Assembly (NCBI GenBank): GCA_001801995.1
Contig: MGZB01000029.1
Coordinates: forward strand, 39,505-71,546
Source: Gammaproteobacteria bacterium RIFOXYD12_FULL_61_37
GTDB taxonomy: Bacteria > Pseudomonadota > Gammaproteobacteria > Chromatiales > Chromatiaceae
Direction of reading: 5' to 3'
DNA: 32,042 nucleotides
The translations under genes and the position numbers were made by a program. This document shows, piece by piece, positions 30,301 through 32,042 of this stretch. The notes beneath the pieces were generated by a model. It worked only from the letters and a program-made list of their open reading frames with translations. It did not search any database and was not told the origin of the DNA. Position 1 is the stretch's first letter. The number at the start of each line of letters is the position of its first letter.

Positions 30301-32042
30301 GGCTAGCATCATTACTGATGCCGCCATTGGCGATATTGCCGGTGTTGGTCTCCACATCGTCGGCAGCGCCGGTGATGGTGGCAGTGACGGTCGGGACAGT
30401 GGTATCGACGGTGAAACCATAGGCCACGCTGGCGGTTCCCAGGTTACCTACGGCGTCCTCGACGCAGGCGCTGAAGCTGTGCGCGCCGCTGCTCAGGCTG
30501 GTATTGGCGTAGATCCAGTCCGTTCCGTTAACCGTGGCGGTCCCCAGTCGGGCGTTGCCGTCGTAAAGGGCAATGACTTCGCCATCGCCCAAGGCACCGG
30601 TAAGGGTGCCCCTGAGGGTTGGGGTGTTGTCGTTGGTGCTGCTGCCTTGGGCGATATTGGTGATGGCATCGGCCGGGACGTTGTCATCCGCTCCGCTGAT
30701 GGTGGCAGTTGCTGTAGGGGCCAGGCTGTCGATGTTGACCGCACGGGTCCCGGCTAGGCTGGTGTTGCCAGCCAAGTCGGTGGCGGTGGCACTGATGCTG
30801 CTGGCGCCGTCTGCGGGGACTTCGCCGCTGGCGAAGCCAAGGCTCCAGGTGCCGTCGCTGGCGGTGATGTTCTTGCTGCTGTTGCCCCAGGTAACTTGAA
30901 CTTGGCTGCCAACTTCGGCTGTACCTGTCAGGGTCAGGCCTGCGGCCTTTTCGGCCGCGTTGACGCGGTCATCACCGGCAACGAGGTTAATGATGGGGGC
31001 ATCTGGCGCCGTCTGGTAGATGATGATCGAGCCCTCGACATTGCTCCTCAGGGGACTGACATTGCCCGCCGCATCGATCTGGCGCAGCTGGACCTGATTG
31101 GCCGGGTAGATCCCTTCCGCCAAGGTAAAGCTGCTGCCCACCCCCGCAGTCCAGTTCTGGCCGCTGTTAGTGCTGTATTCCCAGCTCGCGCCCTGTTCGA
31201 CTATGACGTTGACCTGGCCGTTGCTGGTGATGTCATCGCTATTGCTGGCGCCAGTATCTGCCTGCATCTCGGCATCCGGTGCCGCAGGGGACTGGGTGTC
31301 GAGGATCAGGCTGTGGGGCTGGCTTGGGGTGCCCTGATTGCCACCGGCATTTTCCACCACGGCGGTGAAGCTGTGGTTGCCATCGGTGAGCTGGCCCGTG
31401 GCGTAGCTCCAAGTCGTGCCGCTGACGCTGGCGGTACCAAGGCGGGCCGTGCCGTCATAGAGGACGACGCTGTCGCCCTGCGCCAAGGCACCGCTGAGGG
31501 TTCCGCCCAGATCAAGGGTTGCGTCGTTGCTCAGTCCGCCATTGGTGATGGCGCCGGTGAAGTGTCCCACGTTGTCAACCGCGCTGGTGATGGTGGCAAT
31601 GGCAGTGGGGACGCTGGCGTCGACGGTGAAGCTATAGACCGCGCTGGCGCTGCCCTGGTTGCCGGCTGCGTCCTCGACACGGGCGCTGAAGCTGTGCGTG
31701 CCGTTGCTCAGGCTGGTGGTGGCGTAGGACCAGTCCGTTCCGGCAACCGTGGCGGTCCCCAGGCGGGTGCTGCCGTCGTAAAGGGCAATGACTTCGCCAT
31801 CGCCCAAGGCACCGGTAAGGGTGCCCTTGAGGGTCGGGGTGTTGTCGTTGGTGGTGGTGTCTGCACTGATGTTGGCGATCGGTGTGACAGGGACGTTGTC
31901 ATCGGCACCCGTTATAGCAACAGTTGCTGTGGGGGCAGCGGTATCTACCGCCATGTTGAGGGAAGCGGTCGCCGTGTTGGCATTGCCCGCCGCATCGGTG
32001 AACCTGTTCACAGCAACACTGGCCGTGCCGTTGCTGGTGCTA
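15098..32042 (-). CDS. Giant multidomain RTX exoprotein with GH16, beta-helix and serralysin domains (N-terminus beyond window)
   Basis: The frame is open from the right edge to a TGA at 15098-15100, giving at least 5,647 residues. No start is claimed: an internal GTG at 32011 is simply in frame. Order: Ig-like repeats with an embedded GH16 lichenase; cadherin-like; SdrD-B-like plus helical stretch; module A; Calx-beta; two beta-rich domains; module B; cadherin-like; right-handed beta-helix; cadherin-like; module C; cadherin-like; Ig-like; swm repeat; M10 metalloprotease; RTX; C-terminal tail. The many GGxGxDxLx nonapeptides bind calcium in known RTX proteins and indicate type I secretion. 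I noticed a single cysteine (SFSACVEDA), as expected for such a protein. It is likely a cell-surface or released adhesin-enzyme acting on polysaccharide and protein. No ABC transporter, HlyD or TolC genes are in the window. Confidence 0.95.
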   Translation of the reverse strand, partial: STSNGTASVAVNRFTDAAGNANTATASLNMAVDTAAPTATVAITGADDNVPVTPIANISADTTTNDNTPTLKGTLTGALGDGEVIALYDGSTRLGTATVAGTDWSYATTSLSNGTHSFSARVEDAAGNQGSASAVYSFTVDASVPTAIATITSAVDNVGHFTGAITNGGLSNDATLDLGGTLSGALAQGDSVVLYDGTARLGTASVSGTTWSYATGQLTDGNHSFTAVVENAGGNQGTPSQPHSLILDTQSPAAPDAEMQADTGASNSDDITSNGQVNVIVEQGASWEYSTNSGQNWTAGVGSSFTLAEGIYPANQVQLRQIDAAGNVSPLRSNVEGSIIIYQTAPDAPIINLVAGDDRVNAAEKAAGLTLTGTAEVGSQVQVTWGNSSKNITASDGTWSLGFASGEVPADGASSISATATDLAGNTSLAGTRAVNIDSLAPTATATISGADDNVPADAITNIAQGSSTNDNTPTLRGTLTGALGDGEVIALYDGNARLGTATVNGTDWIYANTSLSSGAHSFSACVEDAVGNLGTASVAYGFTVDTTVPTVTATITGAADDVETNTGNIANGGISNDASPVLSGILDAHLASGETVRIYQDGAYVGNATVQGQNWTFAATLNASAPLLNDNLGTPNTALWQESNWSNGGVFLNSWNPSQVNFGGGQMTLSLDKVNDALVSGEYQSLNTYGHGTYQASLRASGVAGTVTGFFTYNGTPHDEIDVEILGDDPTRMQVNYWTNGVQHATSIDLGFDASQGTHTYAFRWEPNSITWFVDGVAVYMEDGTRGSLPTHPGKLMTNLWGASGTGGWSSDYDFASAGAASVVVDQIGFTPLDQAQVFSARVVDAAGNEGPVSNDYSLTLDTTAPALTPIGLDPFSDTGIAGDRVSSDTTPTFNFSAERGATLAFNLGDNKGFVTFGTGTGTEMSYTAPAYAADGNYNVQLRATDAAGNVTTQGLAYTLDTTQPNFTDNTSLSIAENTTAVTTVTASDAGGGLSYSLADAADMGLFSIDANSGALSFNPPPDFENPASMAGGNVYQVGVTATDLAGNFSVQQLTVTVSDVAETLATGTVADGYLSGATVFLDQNRNGVLDAGELSTTTNQDGQFSLDTAGRTGTLVASGGVDTSTGLDNHALLSAVAGSTTINPLTTLVSVLVGANPTSQAIADAEAKVKSVLALTSLSDDFGQYDPLAVTLDAKADVASKMAALEVQAKAVVLQNLIVTGSSALAGAAGTDVTVGQATYARAIYEALFDRVTASVREGEMEDDLLDASKIKTILNDAAGKLLDEGISFNSTQLANFTTAASKAIAATSEMIKTAVEEGSSTDALTRLTHVIRAQTVIQGEVASKLLSGDDDTSNYDSLEEIIEHAQGVTGIKLAEGREASEDAEGPAVTSVIFPTAKTYHPGDALVFKIELSEGVLITGSPQLELEIGGRKVLADLDRTQSTPGTLAFSYTVQASDTNGPVQLGDLKAGVGTVIKDLAGRLIEELELDLGDWTIPEGILVDGGVNVDSPILQYAQIDSNTLTLNYSEPLDSGHGPDKGAFAVSINGSTVTVNSVMVTGSQVSLGLSQSMQQGATVTVSYSDPTTGNDANAIQDAAGNDATSSGLSGTATNAWTLTVGTDGADIIDLDHRGFRQSRIEGRGGDDLIIGSGSNDVIVGGEGADTINGGWGRDVIDLTETARATDTLTQMTDEGTNSSSHPYDYDTVLGFDVSDAGGNNNDVLNLPSNILAPNGNVDGIDVGSLAQHSIQSGILTFKDGSGNAVLIDSTNLNDATTYLERNFRSDNAAGHTLAFEADTDNSGTADSLFVFQDGGGTDIDNDYMIELQGVTGVTLSNAAGQNVVQIVDTTGPEPSGPGITLTSNGFQIDYSEPVIAVDYSGISLQKVAADGTQTSIAIASNGIGISGNLVTVTTNTTFDVAGGDYLLATLTSPFSATDGNSNTLDLFGQGDSYQLVIGGDGNTTVNLSTMLTGDGAFILGGAGNDILTAHPMGDELDGGAGNDTLTGSANEDELSGGEGNDALLAGAGNDRLSGGAGADSLDGGAGADYFEFTQSGAEVLGATGFSGSDSTSVSFTDSGNTGVSDGDIFTFTGGADVVSGGFTVVAQNNDPRSGDHINLRSGIPGVNSPALMSAVPTNGLVSDQGYYFVRGGYDATDSGTFTVNNANGADTLVVYDGDGTSGGISQAAFVIQNTLPSQLTGTNWGEIYLNGTGGGQTLPTLSISSHTTDGTVLEGNNGGANTVTFQITRTGDTSGASTVNWSVVSANSPTVDAADFVGNSFASGSVSFAAGETTKTLTVDVAADTTPESDEPFGVRLSNPTGATLGFSETQVVIRNDDTGSTPGDTPGAPAIAVLQAVDTGLTTGSDQNSGNVAPVVMLRITGSPNAQISFFDDRDNDGQQGTSDEGPFTFTLNANGEFILGGGALDSNTGNYIFEGFHTDGNAGVHHLRAFQTVNGVNSATTRLDVTAGTTFIVNDQAFPVTQGLPEIDFDSTPVGQPATNETFEDLYWDTAKASDPTYLGSAGNTGATSQHHLYDTNGDGLPDHFDGIGDSSASEEGLITPLDLDGVGGFDHMRISSPGGAQSQTFRMAFDVDGDWVGSYIPSEGTGEVNPDAPVLQYAEISNNTLTLNYSETLDAAHAPLIGAFAVSFNGTNATISSLSVSGSQVILNLAQSMPSGATVALSYTDPSSANDANAIQDTAGNDAASSNLSGTTKTWRLVLGDDGSNLIDLSGPGGDWATVIGGEGADTIIGGWGADQINLTETTKSTDTVMVVGGDSESSVQHPDLITGFDVSGTVTNDVLNLPSGTIAGDVGITAGVPVGGLAQHSIAAGIITFRNSSGTAVNITNANLQDAIGYLGNLKVGDTVAFRATGIPDPTNNSVIIDPLFVYQFGQDDSLIALTGIPSGATLSTVAGQDKIQIVDTTGPQVNGASLSSTGLVLYYNEAVKSVDFSGLTLKKNGVGDALTINPVIYGADPTQVVVNTGVLAGTDYLLITPNANRTGESATDYQGQTESHLFDPDEAGVAIGGAGDTVIDLSGLTGNYGLHDPDGGDDILTGGVGDNWLDGGFGNDTLNGGEGNDYLDGDSWDDRNMGGSDTLNGGAGNDKLSGGIGVDLLNGGTGADEYEFRQGDSAGFVLDGNTYSFYAGTDVIDGSGFDVTGPASDRIYIWGNTNGVSPTGTWNSNAFTPSVPVDGQVTDQKYYLVRGDYNLSSEANPLYKGAFTANSATGADTLVVYDGDESTGVSQTAFVVKGIQPSQLSQEQWSTLYFNGSASPPPTSETPVITSNGGGDSASIDVVENTAFVTTMTASDADTPAADLTYSLSGNDAGLFNISNTGELRFNTAPNYETPADTGSDNTYDVTVQVSDGVRTDTQSLAVKVTDAVEGGAGHIYYVSTTGAGLRDGSSQANAFGSLQDAVALLRAGDTLLVMDGLYDVSSSPLIQPANSGTAGNYITIQAAPGATPIIDGGNAELLSGGLINIANKQYIRIEGLTVRNVDDGVEGIGIYVENSQHIQIVGNTVSHTDSSGIQVFTKTGPGFPGSRTTDILIDGNEVFDTNRGGPNEMITVANADNVIVSNNRVHDNGGGDTGGEGIDIKQGSTNVTVIGNEIYNIVNRPGIYIDAWDADTGNIRVTGNIIHDGNRSGIYVGSERGGLLHDVEISNNLIYNNGSAGITFAQDSGFSGSQPLTNIQVVNNTLYHNGVAVNWYGGIYFENEQSSDFHVYNNLVADNGGWQIGALPGSASNILIENNLLHGTLGSADNARIASELDAVGDPGFVSTATGSIDLSLQSGSAAIDAGINPAGTPITDHEGDARPQGGGMDIGADEYVASIPGTVLASPVITSNGGSDSASIDQAENTTFVTTVTASDADTLAADLTYSLSGNDAGLFNISSTGELRFNTAPDYESPADTGGNNVYDVTVQVSDGVRADSQNLAVNVTDAAEVNPDAPVLQYAELWPYNNSLKLNYSEPLDSAHAPVSGAFAVTINGSNVAVSSLSVNGSQVILGLAQSKMPGDVVTLSYTDPSSGNDVNAIQDAAGNDAAGSKLSGTLRTWRMVIGDGGSNIIDLSNSGGGTTYVGGEGSDTLFGGWSSDVFDLAEAIKASDRVVVGTDYRSEISDPDLITGFDISGTTTNDVLDLPSGTIAQDQAEIGGLAVGGLARHSISKGVLTFNDADGNVIVITNSNLQDAIGYLSNNIKVGDTVAFRATGIPDPDSNAIIDPLFVYQHSNGDDDILVALTGIPATATLSTTPGQDLIQIADSIGPHVNDAYLTSSGLTFQFNEAVNAVDFSGLTILKNGTGSALNISTAVDMNDPTLVLVGTGELTYSDYLLITPKADRTGQGATDNQNNTDNGMFALDEAGIAIGGAENTVIDISALTGDYHILDAHGGDDVLTGNAGSNGILGGMGSDVLNGGEGDDYLTGDIWEERNLGGNDTLNGGAGEDWLYGGIGADLLNGESGADEYDFQQGDSTPVIFADLGSIGLGDGDTYSFSLAPTDIILGSGFDVAGLNGDRVTIMGPYGVGAMGSGNGNTFIPSSPLDGMAADQRYFLVRGNYDSGSTLFTADSANGADTLVVYDGDETTNVIQTAFVVQGIQPSQLTQNQMSSFYFNGSAGVSTNQAPVIASNGGGDVASLSIAENTAAVTTVTATDADSTGLIYSISGGADQSSFSIDGTSGALTFNSAPDFEAPADFGGDNNYEVQVQVSDGILTDKQTINVAVTNDSSEGGGDIAPPAAPGLILAIDSGVSAIDGITNDGTINVTGLEEGATWQYSLDGGKNWLDGMGTSFVLPGPTLYQQEKIYLEGAVQARQVDVAGNISEAGSLAQAVTIDIRVGSIATVTYAEDDVGSITGSFPYGLTTDDTAPVLTGSVAGGRAAGEHVVVFDGATRLGTAVDGADGKWSFNLTGLTEGLHNFTARVEDASGNQGVAIAPYALTVDLTAPAAPEALYTANSERLWVTAELYATWEYSLDGGSHWSPGSGTGFYVPAGTYPASQLQVRQIDAAGNVGQAWVNDAQIAVADSTSPILESATVYGNTLTLTYDEALGAAPGAGAFEVKVNDNVVTVNGASVSGNAVTLTLAAPVGNTDRVTVQYSDPTTSNDATAVQDLAGNDAASSGVHAAINNTPAPVETYSLAQGISYANGTDVQKGVNSLVGTSGYKWSADSDGYVHLTYSFLGALTSDPSAQEELQAGTWSYTDTLKTAAVNALESWGDVAKVVFTPAAAGAQGDFVFGGTNQADDFAIAWAYMPGSTGYEGQVWLEVSAKDETDMVYLQNVIMHEVGHALGLKHPFEDSVTGDFIQGSTKLPLTLETAFNSVMSYDSNYYSYGATNTFQYVYALTPMLFDIAAVQTLYGATEMNVGDTWYSFDAGAPVFQTIWDTGGNDTIDAMNQSQGSWIDLNEGSLSGVGAYIYNSADLLSYDGLGIAYGVQIENALGGSGKDVLIGNSQDNYLDGGDADDMLSGGEGDDSLHSGAGSDLLDGGAGNDMLDGGAGNDLLAGGVGADFLLGGAGRDGFVFEQGDSTAVSFTDLDSNGMDIGDTFSFANTGFNVADRVWDFDYSNDSLYLWSGVEDGQMTQMASPLSGGLVSDQSYFLLQGDFNTGIFTLDDSGSGTDALLVYDGDATTNVMQTALILENTNTQQLQLLIIV
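15520..15745 (-). repeat. C-terminal RTX nonapeptide block
   Basis: Consecutive calcium-binding nonapeptides: GSGKDVLIG, NSQDNYLDG, GEGDDSLHSG, GAGSDLLDG, GAGNDMLDG, GAGNDLLAG and GVGADFLLG. They form the beta-roll expected next to a type I secretion signal. Confidence 0.9.
15750..16660 (-). other. Serralysin-type M10 metalloprotease domain
   Basis: The zinc site HEVGHALGLKH (16178-16210) fits HExxHxxGxxH fully, and the Met-turn is SVMSYDS with Met at 16091-16093. Both are intact, so an active zinc endopeptidase is expected. The domain opens near YSLAQGISYANGTDVQKGVN, and GDFVFGGTNQADDFAIAWAY lies before the zinc helix. After it, TLYGATEMNVGDTWYSFD and GSWIDLNEGSLSGVGAYIYN lead into the RTX repeats as in serralysin C-terminal domains. 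Serralysins are secreted by type I systems. Confidence 0.92.
16690..18180 (-). other. Cadherin-like, Ig-like and swm repeats before the protease
   Basis: One cadherin-like unit (SLSIAENTAAVTTVTATDAD) runs to about 17880. Ig-like units follow, including two of the WQYSLDGGKNW or WEYSLDGGSHW type and one with RAAGEHVVVFDGATRLGTAV. A fourth swm repeat at about 16970-16690 reads ATVYGNTLTLTYDEALGAAP and ends NDATAVQDLAGNDAASSG. Confidence 0.7.
18200..20203 (-). repeat. RTX module C
   Basis: Third module: swm repeat (LKLNYSEPLDSAHAPVSGAF), short RTX (YVGGEGSDTLFGGWSSDVFD), and a middle domain with RHSISKGVLTFNDADGN and KVGDTVAFRATGIPDP. The RTX block is at about 18645-18900, and the tail at 18200-18430 reads ADTLVVYDGDETTNVIQTAF. 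It shares 32 identical bases with module B at its start (around 20180 and 24185). Confidence 0.8.
20217..20520 (-). repeat. Cadherin-like unit flanking the beta-helix, C-terminal copy (direct repeat)
   Basis: Partner of 21891-22194. It encodes VITSNGGSDSASIDQAENTT and VTVQVSDGVRADSQNLAV. The two copies bracket the beta-helix domain exactly, in the same frame and orientation. Confidence 0.8.
20550..21880 (-). other. Right-handed parallel beta-helix domain
   Basis: About 440 residues. The start IYYVSTTGAGLRDGSSQANA followed by FGSLQDAVALLRAGDTLLV is the usual opening of secreted beta-helix enzymes such as PL6 and PL9 lyases. At least ten coils of the type IxIxGNxVxxN follow (ILIDGNEVFD, VTVIGNEIYN, IRVTGNIIHD, VEISNNLIYN, IQVVNNTLYH). 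It ends with MDIGADEY, typical of DUF1565-like beta-helix proteins. A lyase, epimerase or pure binding role is possible. I cannot assign catalytic residues with confidence. Confidence 0.85.
21891..22194 (-). repeat. Cadherin-like unit flanking the beta-helix, N-terminal copy (direct repeat)
   Basis: 304 bp that align without gaps to 20217-20520, 1,674 bp away. Over 22014-22145 about 124 of 132 bases match the other copy. It encodes a cadherin-like unit (TASDADTPAADLTYSLSGND, VTVQVSDGVRTDTQSL). Confidence 0.8.
22219..24208 (-). repeat. RTX module B
   Basis: Second module with the same order as A and C: swm repeat (LQYAEISNNTLTLNYSETLD), short RTX (GGEGADTIIGGWGADQINL), and a middle domain with QHSIAAGIITFRNSSG and KVGDTVAFRATGIPDP. 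The RTX block is at about 22665-22915, and the tail at 22219-22468 reads ADTLVVYDGDESTGVSQTAF. It is closer to module C than to A. Confidence 0.8.
24212..24634 (-). other. Beta-rich domain with a calcium-loop-like motif
   Basis: This segment includes FEDLYWDTAKASDPTYLG and an EF-hand or TSP3-like loop, DTNGDGLPDHFDGIGDSS. It ends with FRMAFDVDGDWVGSYIP. I do not recognise a family. It links the Calx-beta region to module B. Confidence 0.5.
24635..25399 (-). other. Calx-beta domain and following beta-sandwich
   Basis: Residues encoded from about 25399 to 25030 match Calx-beta: TVLEGNNGGANTVTFQITRT, then VSFAAGETTKTLTV, PESDEPFGVRLSNP and VVIRNDD. From about 25000 to 24635 an unnamed beta-rich domain follows (VMLRITGSPNAQISFFDDRD, then YIFEGFHTDGNAGVHHLRAF). 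Confidence 0.7.
25400..27515 (-). repeat. RTX module A
   Basis: First of three homologous modules. It begins with a swm-type repeat (LQYAQIDSNTLTLNYSEPLD ... NDANAIQDAAGNDA), then a short RTX stretch (GRGGDDLIIG, GGEGADTING). A middle domain has QHSIQSGILTFKDGSGN and SLFVFQDGG. A long RTX block follows at about 25885-26150 (GGAGNDTL, GGAGADSLDG), and a tail at 25400-25640 reads ADTLVVYDGD ... QAAFVIQN. Confidence 0.8.
27880..29145 (-). other. Cadherin-like, SdrD-B-like and helical segments
   Basis: A cadherin-like unit (SIAENTTAVTTVTASDAGGG, FSIDANSGALSF) ends near 28865. It is followed by an SdrD-B or carboxypeptidase-regulatory-like unit (VADGYLSGATVFLDQNRNGV, then FSLDTAGRTGTLVASGG). From about 28560 to 27880 the sequence is rich in Ala, Leu, Lys and Glu and should be alpha-helical, unlike the rest of the protein. 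Confidence 0.65.
29540..30175 (-). other. GH16 lichenase-like catalytic domain
   Basis: About 212 residues, the size of a mature Bacillus beta-1,3-1,4-glucanase. The catalytic motif EIDVE sits in DEIDVEILG, with the candidate nucleophile Glu at 29879-29881 and the acid/base Glu at 29867-29869. Other family blocks are VNYWTNG, LGFDASQGTHTYAFRWEP, ITWFVDG and PGKLMTNLWG. The motif lacks the extra residue of the laminarinase-type beta-bulge, which favours licheninase-like enzymes. All catalytic residues are intact. Confidence 0.9.
30556..30611 (-). repeat. 56-bp exact DNA repeat in Ig-like units, copy 1
   Basis: Identical to 31771-31826 over 56 bp. After one mismatch the similarity continues, with 18 more identical bases after a second mismatch. 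Both encode the GALGDGEVIALYDG part of an Ig-like unit. Confidence 0.85.
31771..31826 (-). repeat. 56-bp exact DNA repeat in Ig-like units, copy 2
   Basis: Partner of 30556-30611, 1,215 bp away, which is an in-frame distance. Identity at third codon positions points to recent duplication or gene conversion between the two Ig-like units. Confidence 0.85.

Larger units (their letters stand above)
30176..32042 (-). other. Ig-like repeat block at the N-terminal edge of the giant protein
   Basis: About six bacterial Ig-like units are visible. Four share the pattern NDNTPTLxGTLTGALGDGE, IALYDG, RLGTATV, W, then HSFSARVEDAAGN and DTxxP. One is of the WEYSTNSGQNWTAG type and one of the VxGTAEVGSQVQVTWG type. 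Such stalk domains extend adhesins from the cell. The fourth unit of the first type is interrupted by the GH16 domain. Confidence 0.8.

Noticed and set aside
28556-30757. Plus-strand frame of 733 codons opposite the giant gene
   Set aside because: Shadow of the repeat-rich giant gene, with no motif of its own.

Overview
The window is GC-rich bacterial DNA in which every gene I can support lies on the minus strand, so transcription runs from the right edge to the left edge. The gene set points to a sulfur-oxidising gammaproteobacterium, most likely a purple sulfur bacterium of the Chromatiaceae or a relative. The reasons are the rhd-tusA-dsrE2 sulfur-relay cluster and the gammaproteobacterial order lepA-lepB-DUF4845-rnc-era-recO. 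The genus is not determined.

Right half (about 32042-15098): one reading frame of at least 5,647 residues, open at the right edge, encodes the C-terminal part of a giant secreted RTX protein. From N to C it holds Ig-like repeats, a GH16 lichenase-like domain placed inside one of those repeats, cadherin-like repeats, an SdrD-B-like segment with a helical stretch, and three homologous modules of about 670-700 residues (swm repeat, RTX, middle domain, RTX, tail). Between these lie Calx-beta, a right-handed beta-helix and more Ig-like domains. It ends with a serralysin-type (M10) metalloprotease, RTX repeats and a C-terminal tail that is a fourth copy of the module tail. A small gene of 88 codons follows 20 bases downstream.

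Middle (14553-13079): a promoter, then a single-domain rhodanese, TusA and DsrE2, the cytoplasmic sulfur-transfer relay that feeds reverse Dsr or sHdr sulfur oxidation. One terminator-like hairpin lies between rhd and tusA, and a strong one follows dsrE2.

Core operon (13010-7525): lepA, lepB, a DUF4845 membrane protein, rnc, era and recO. Several of its intergenic gaps hold palindromic (REP-like) elements, two of which overlap stop codons.

Left part (7409-1): an exopolysaccharide export operon. It contains a short OPX-type export protein, an outer-membrane beta-barrel, a GumC/Wzz-type chain-length protein, a separate BY-kinase of the CpsD type, and a secreted clan-A-like glycoside hydrolase cut by the left edge. 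The hydrolase and the kinase gene both carry the same 30-bp hairpin repeat in frame. No tRNA, rRNA, CRISPR array or intact insertion sequence was seen.
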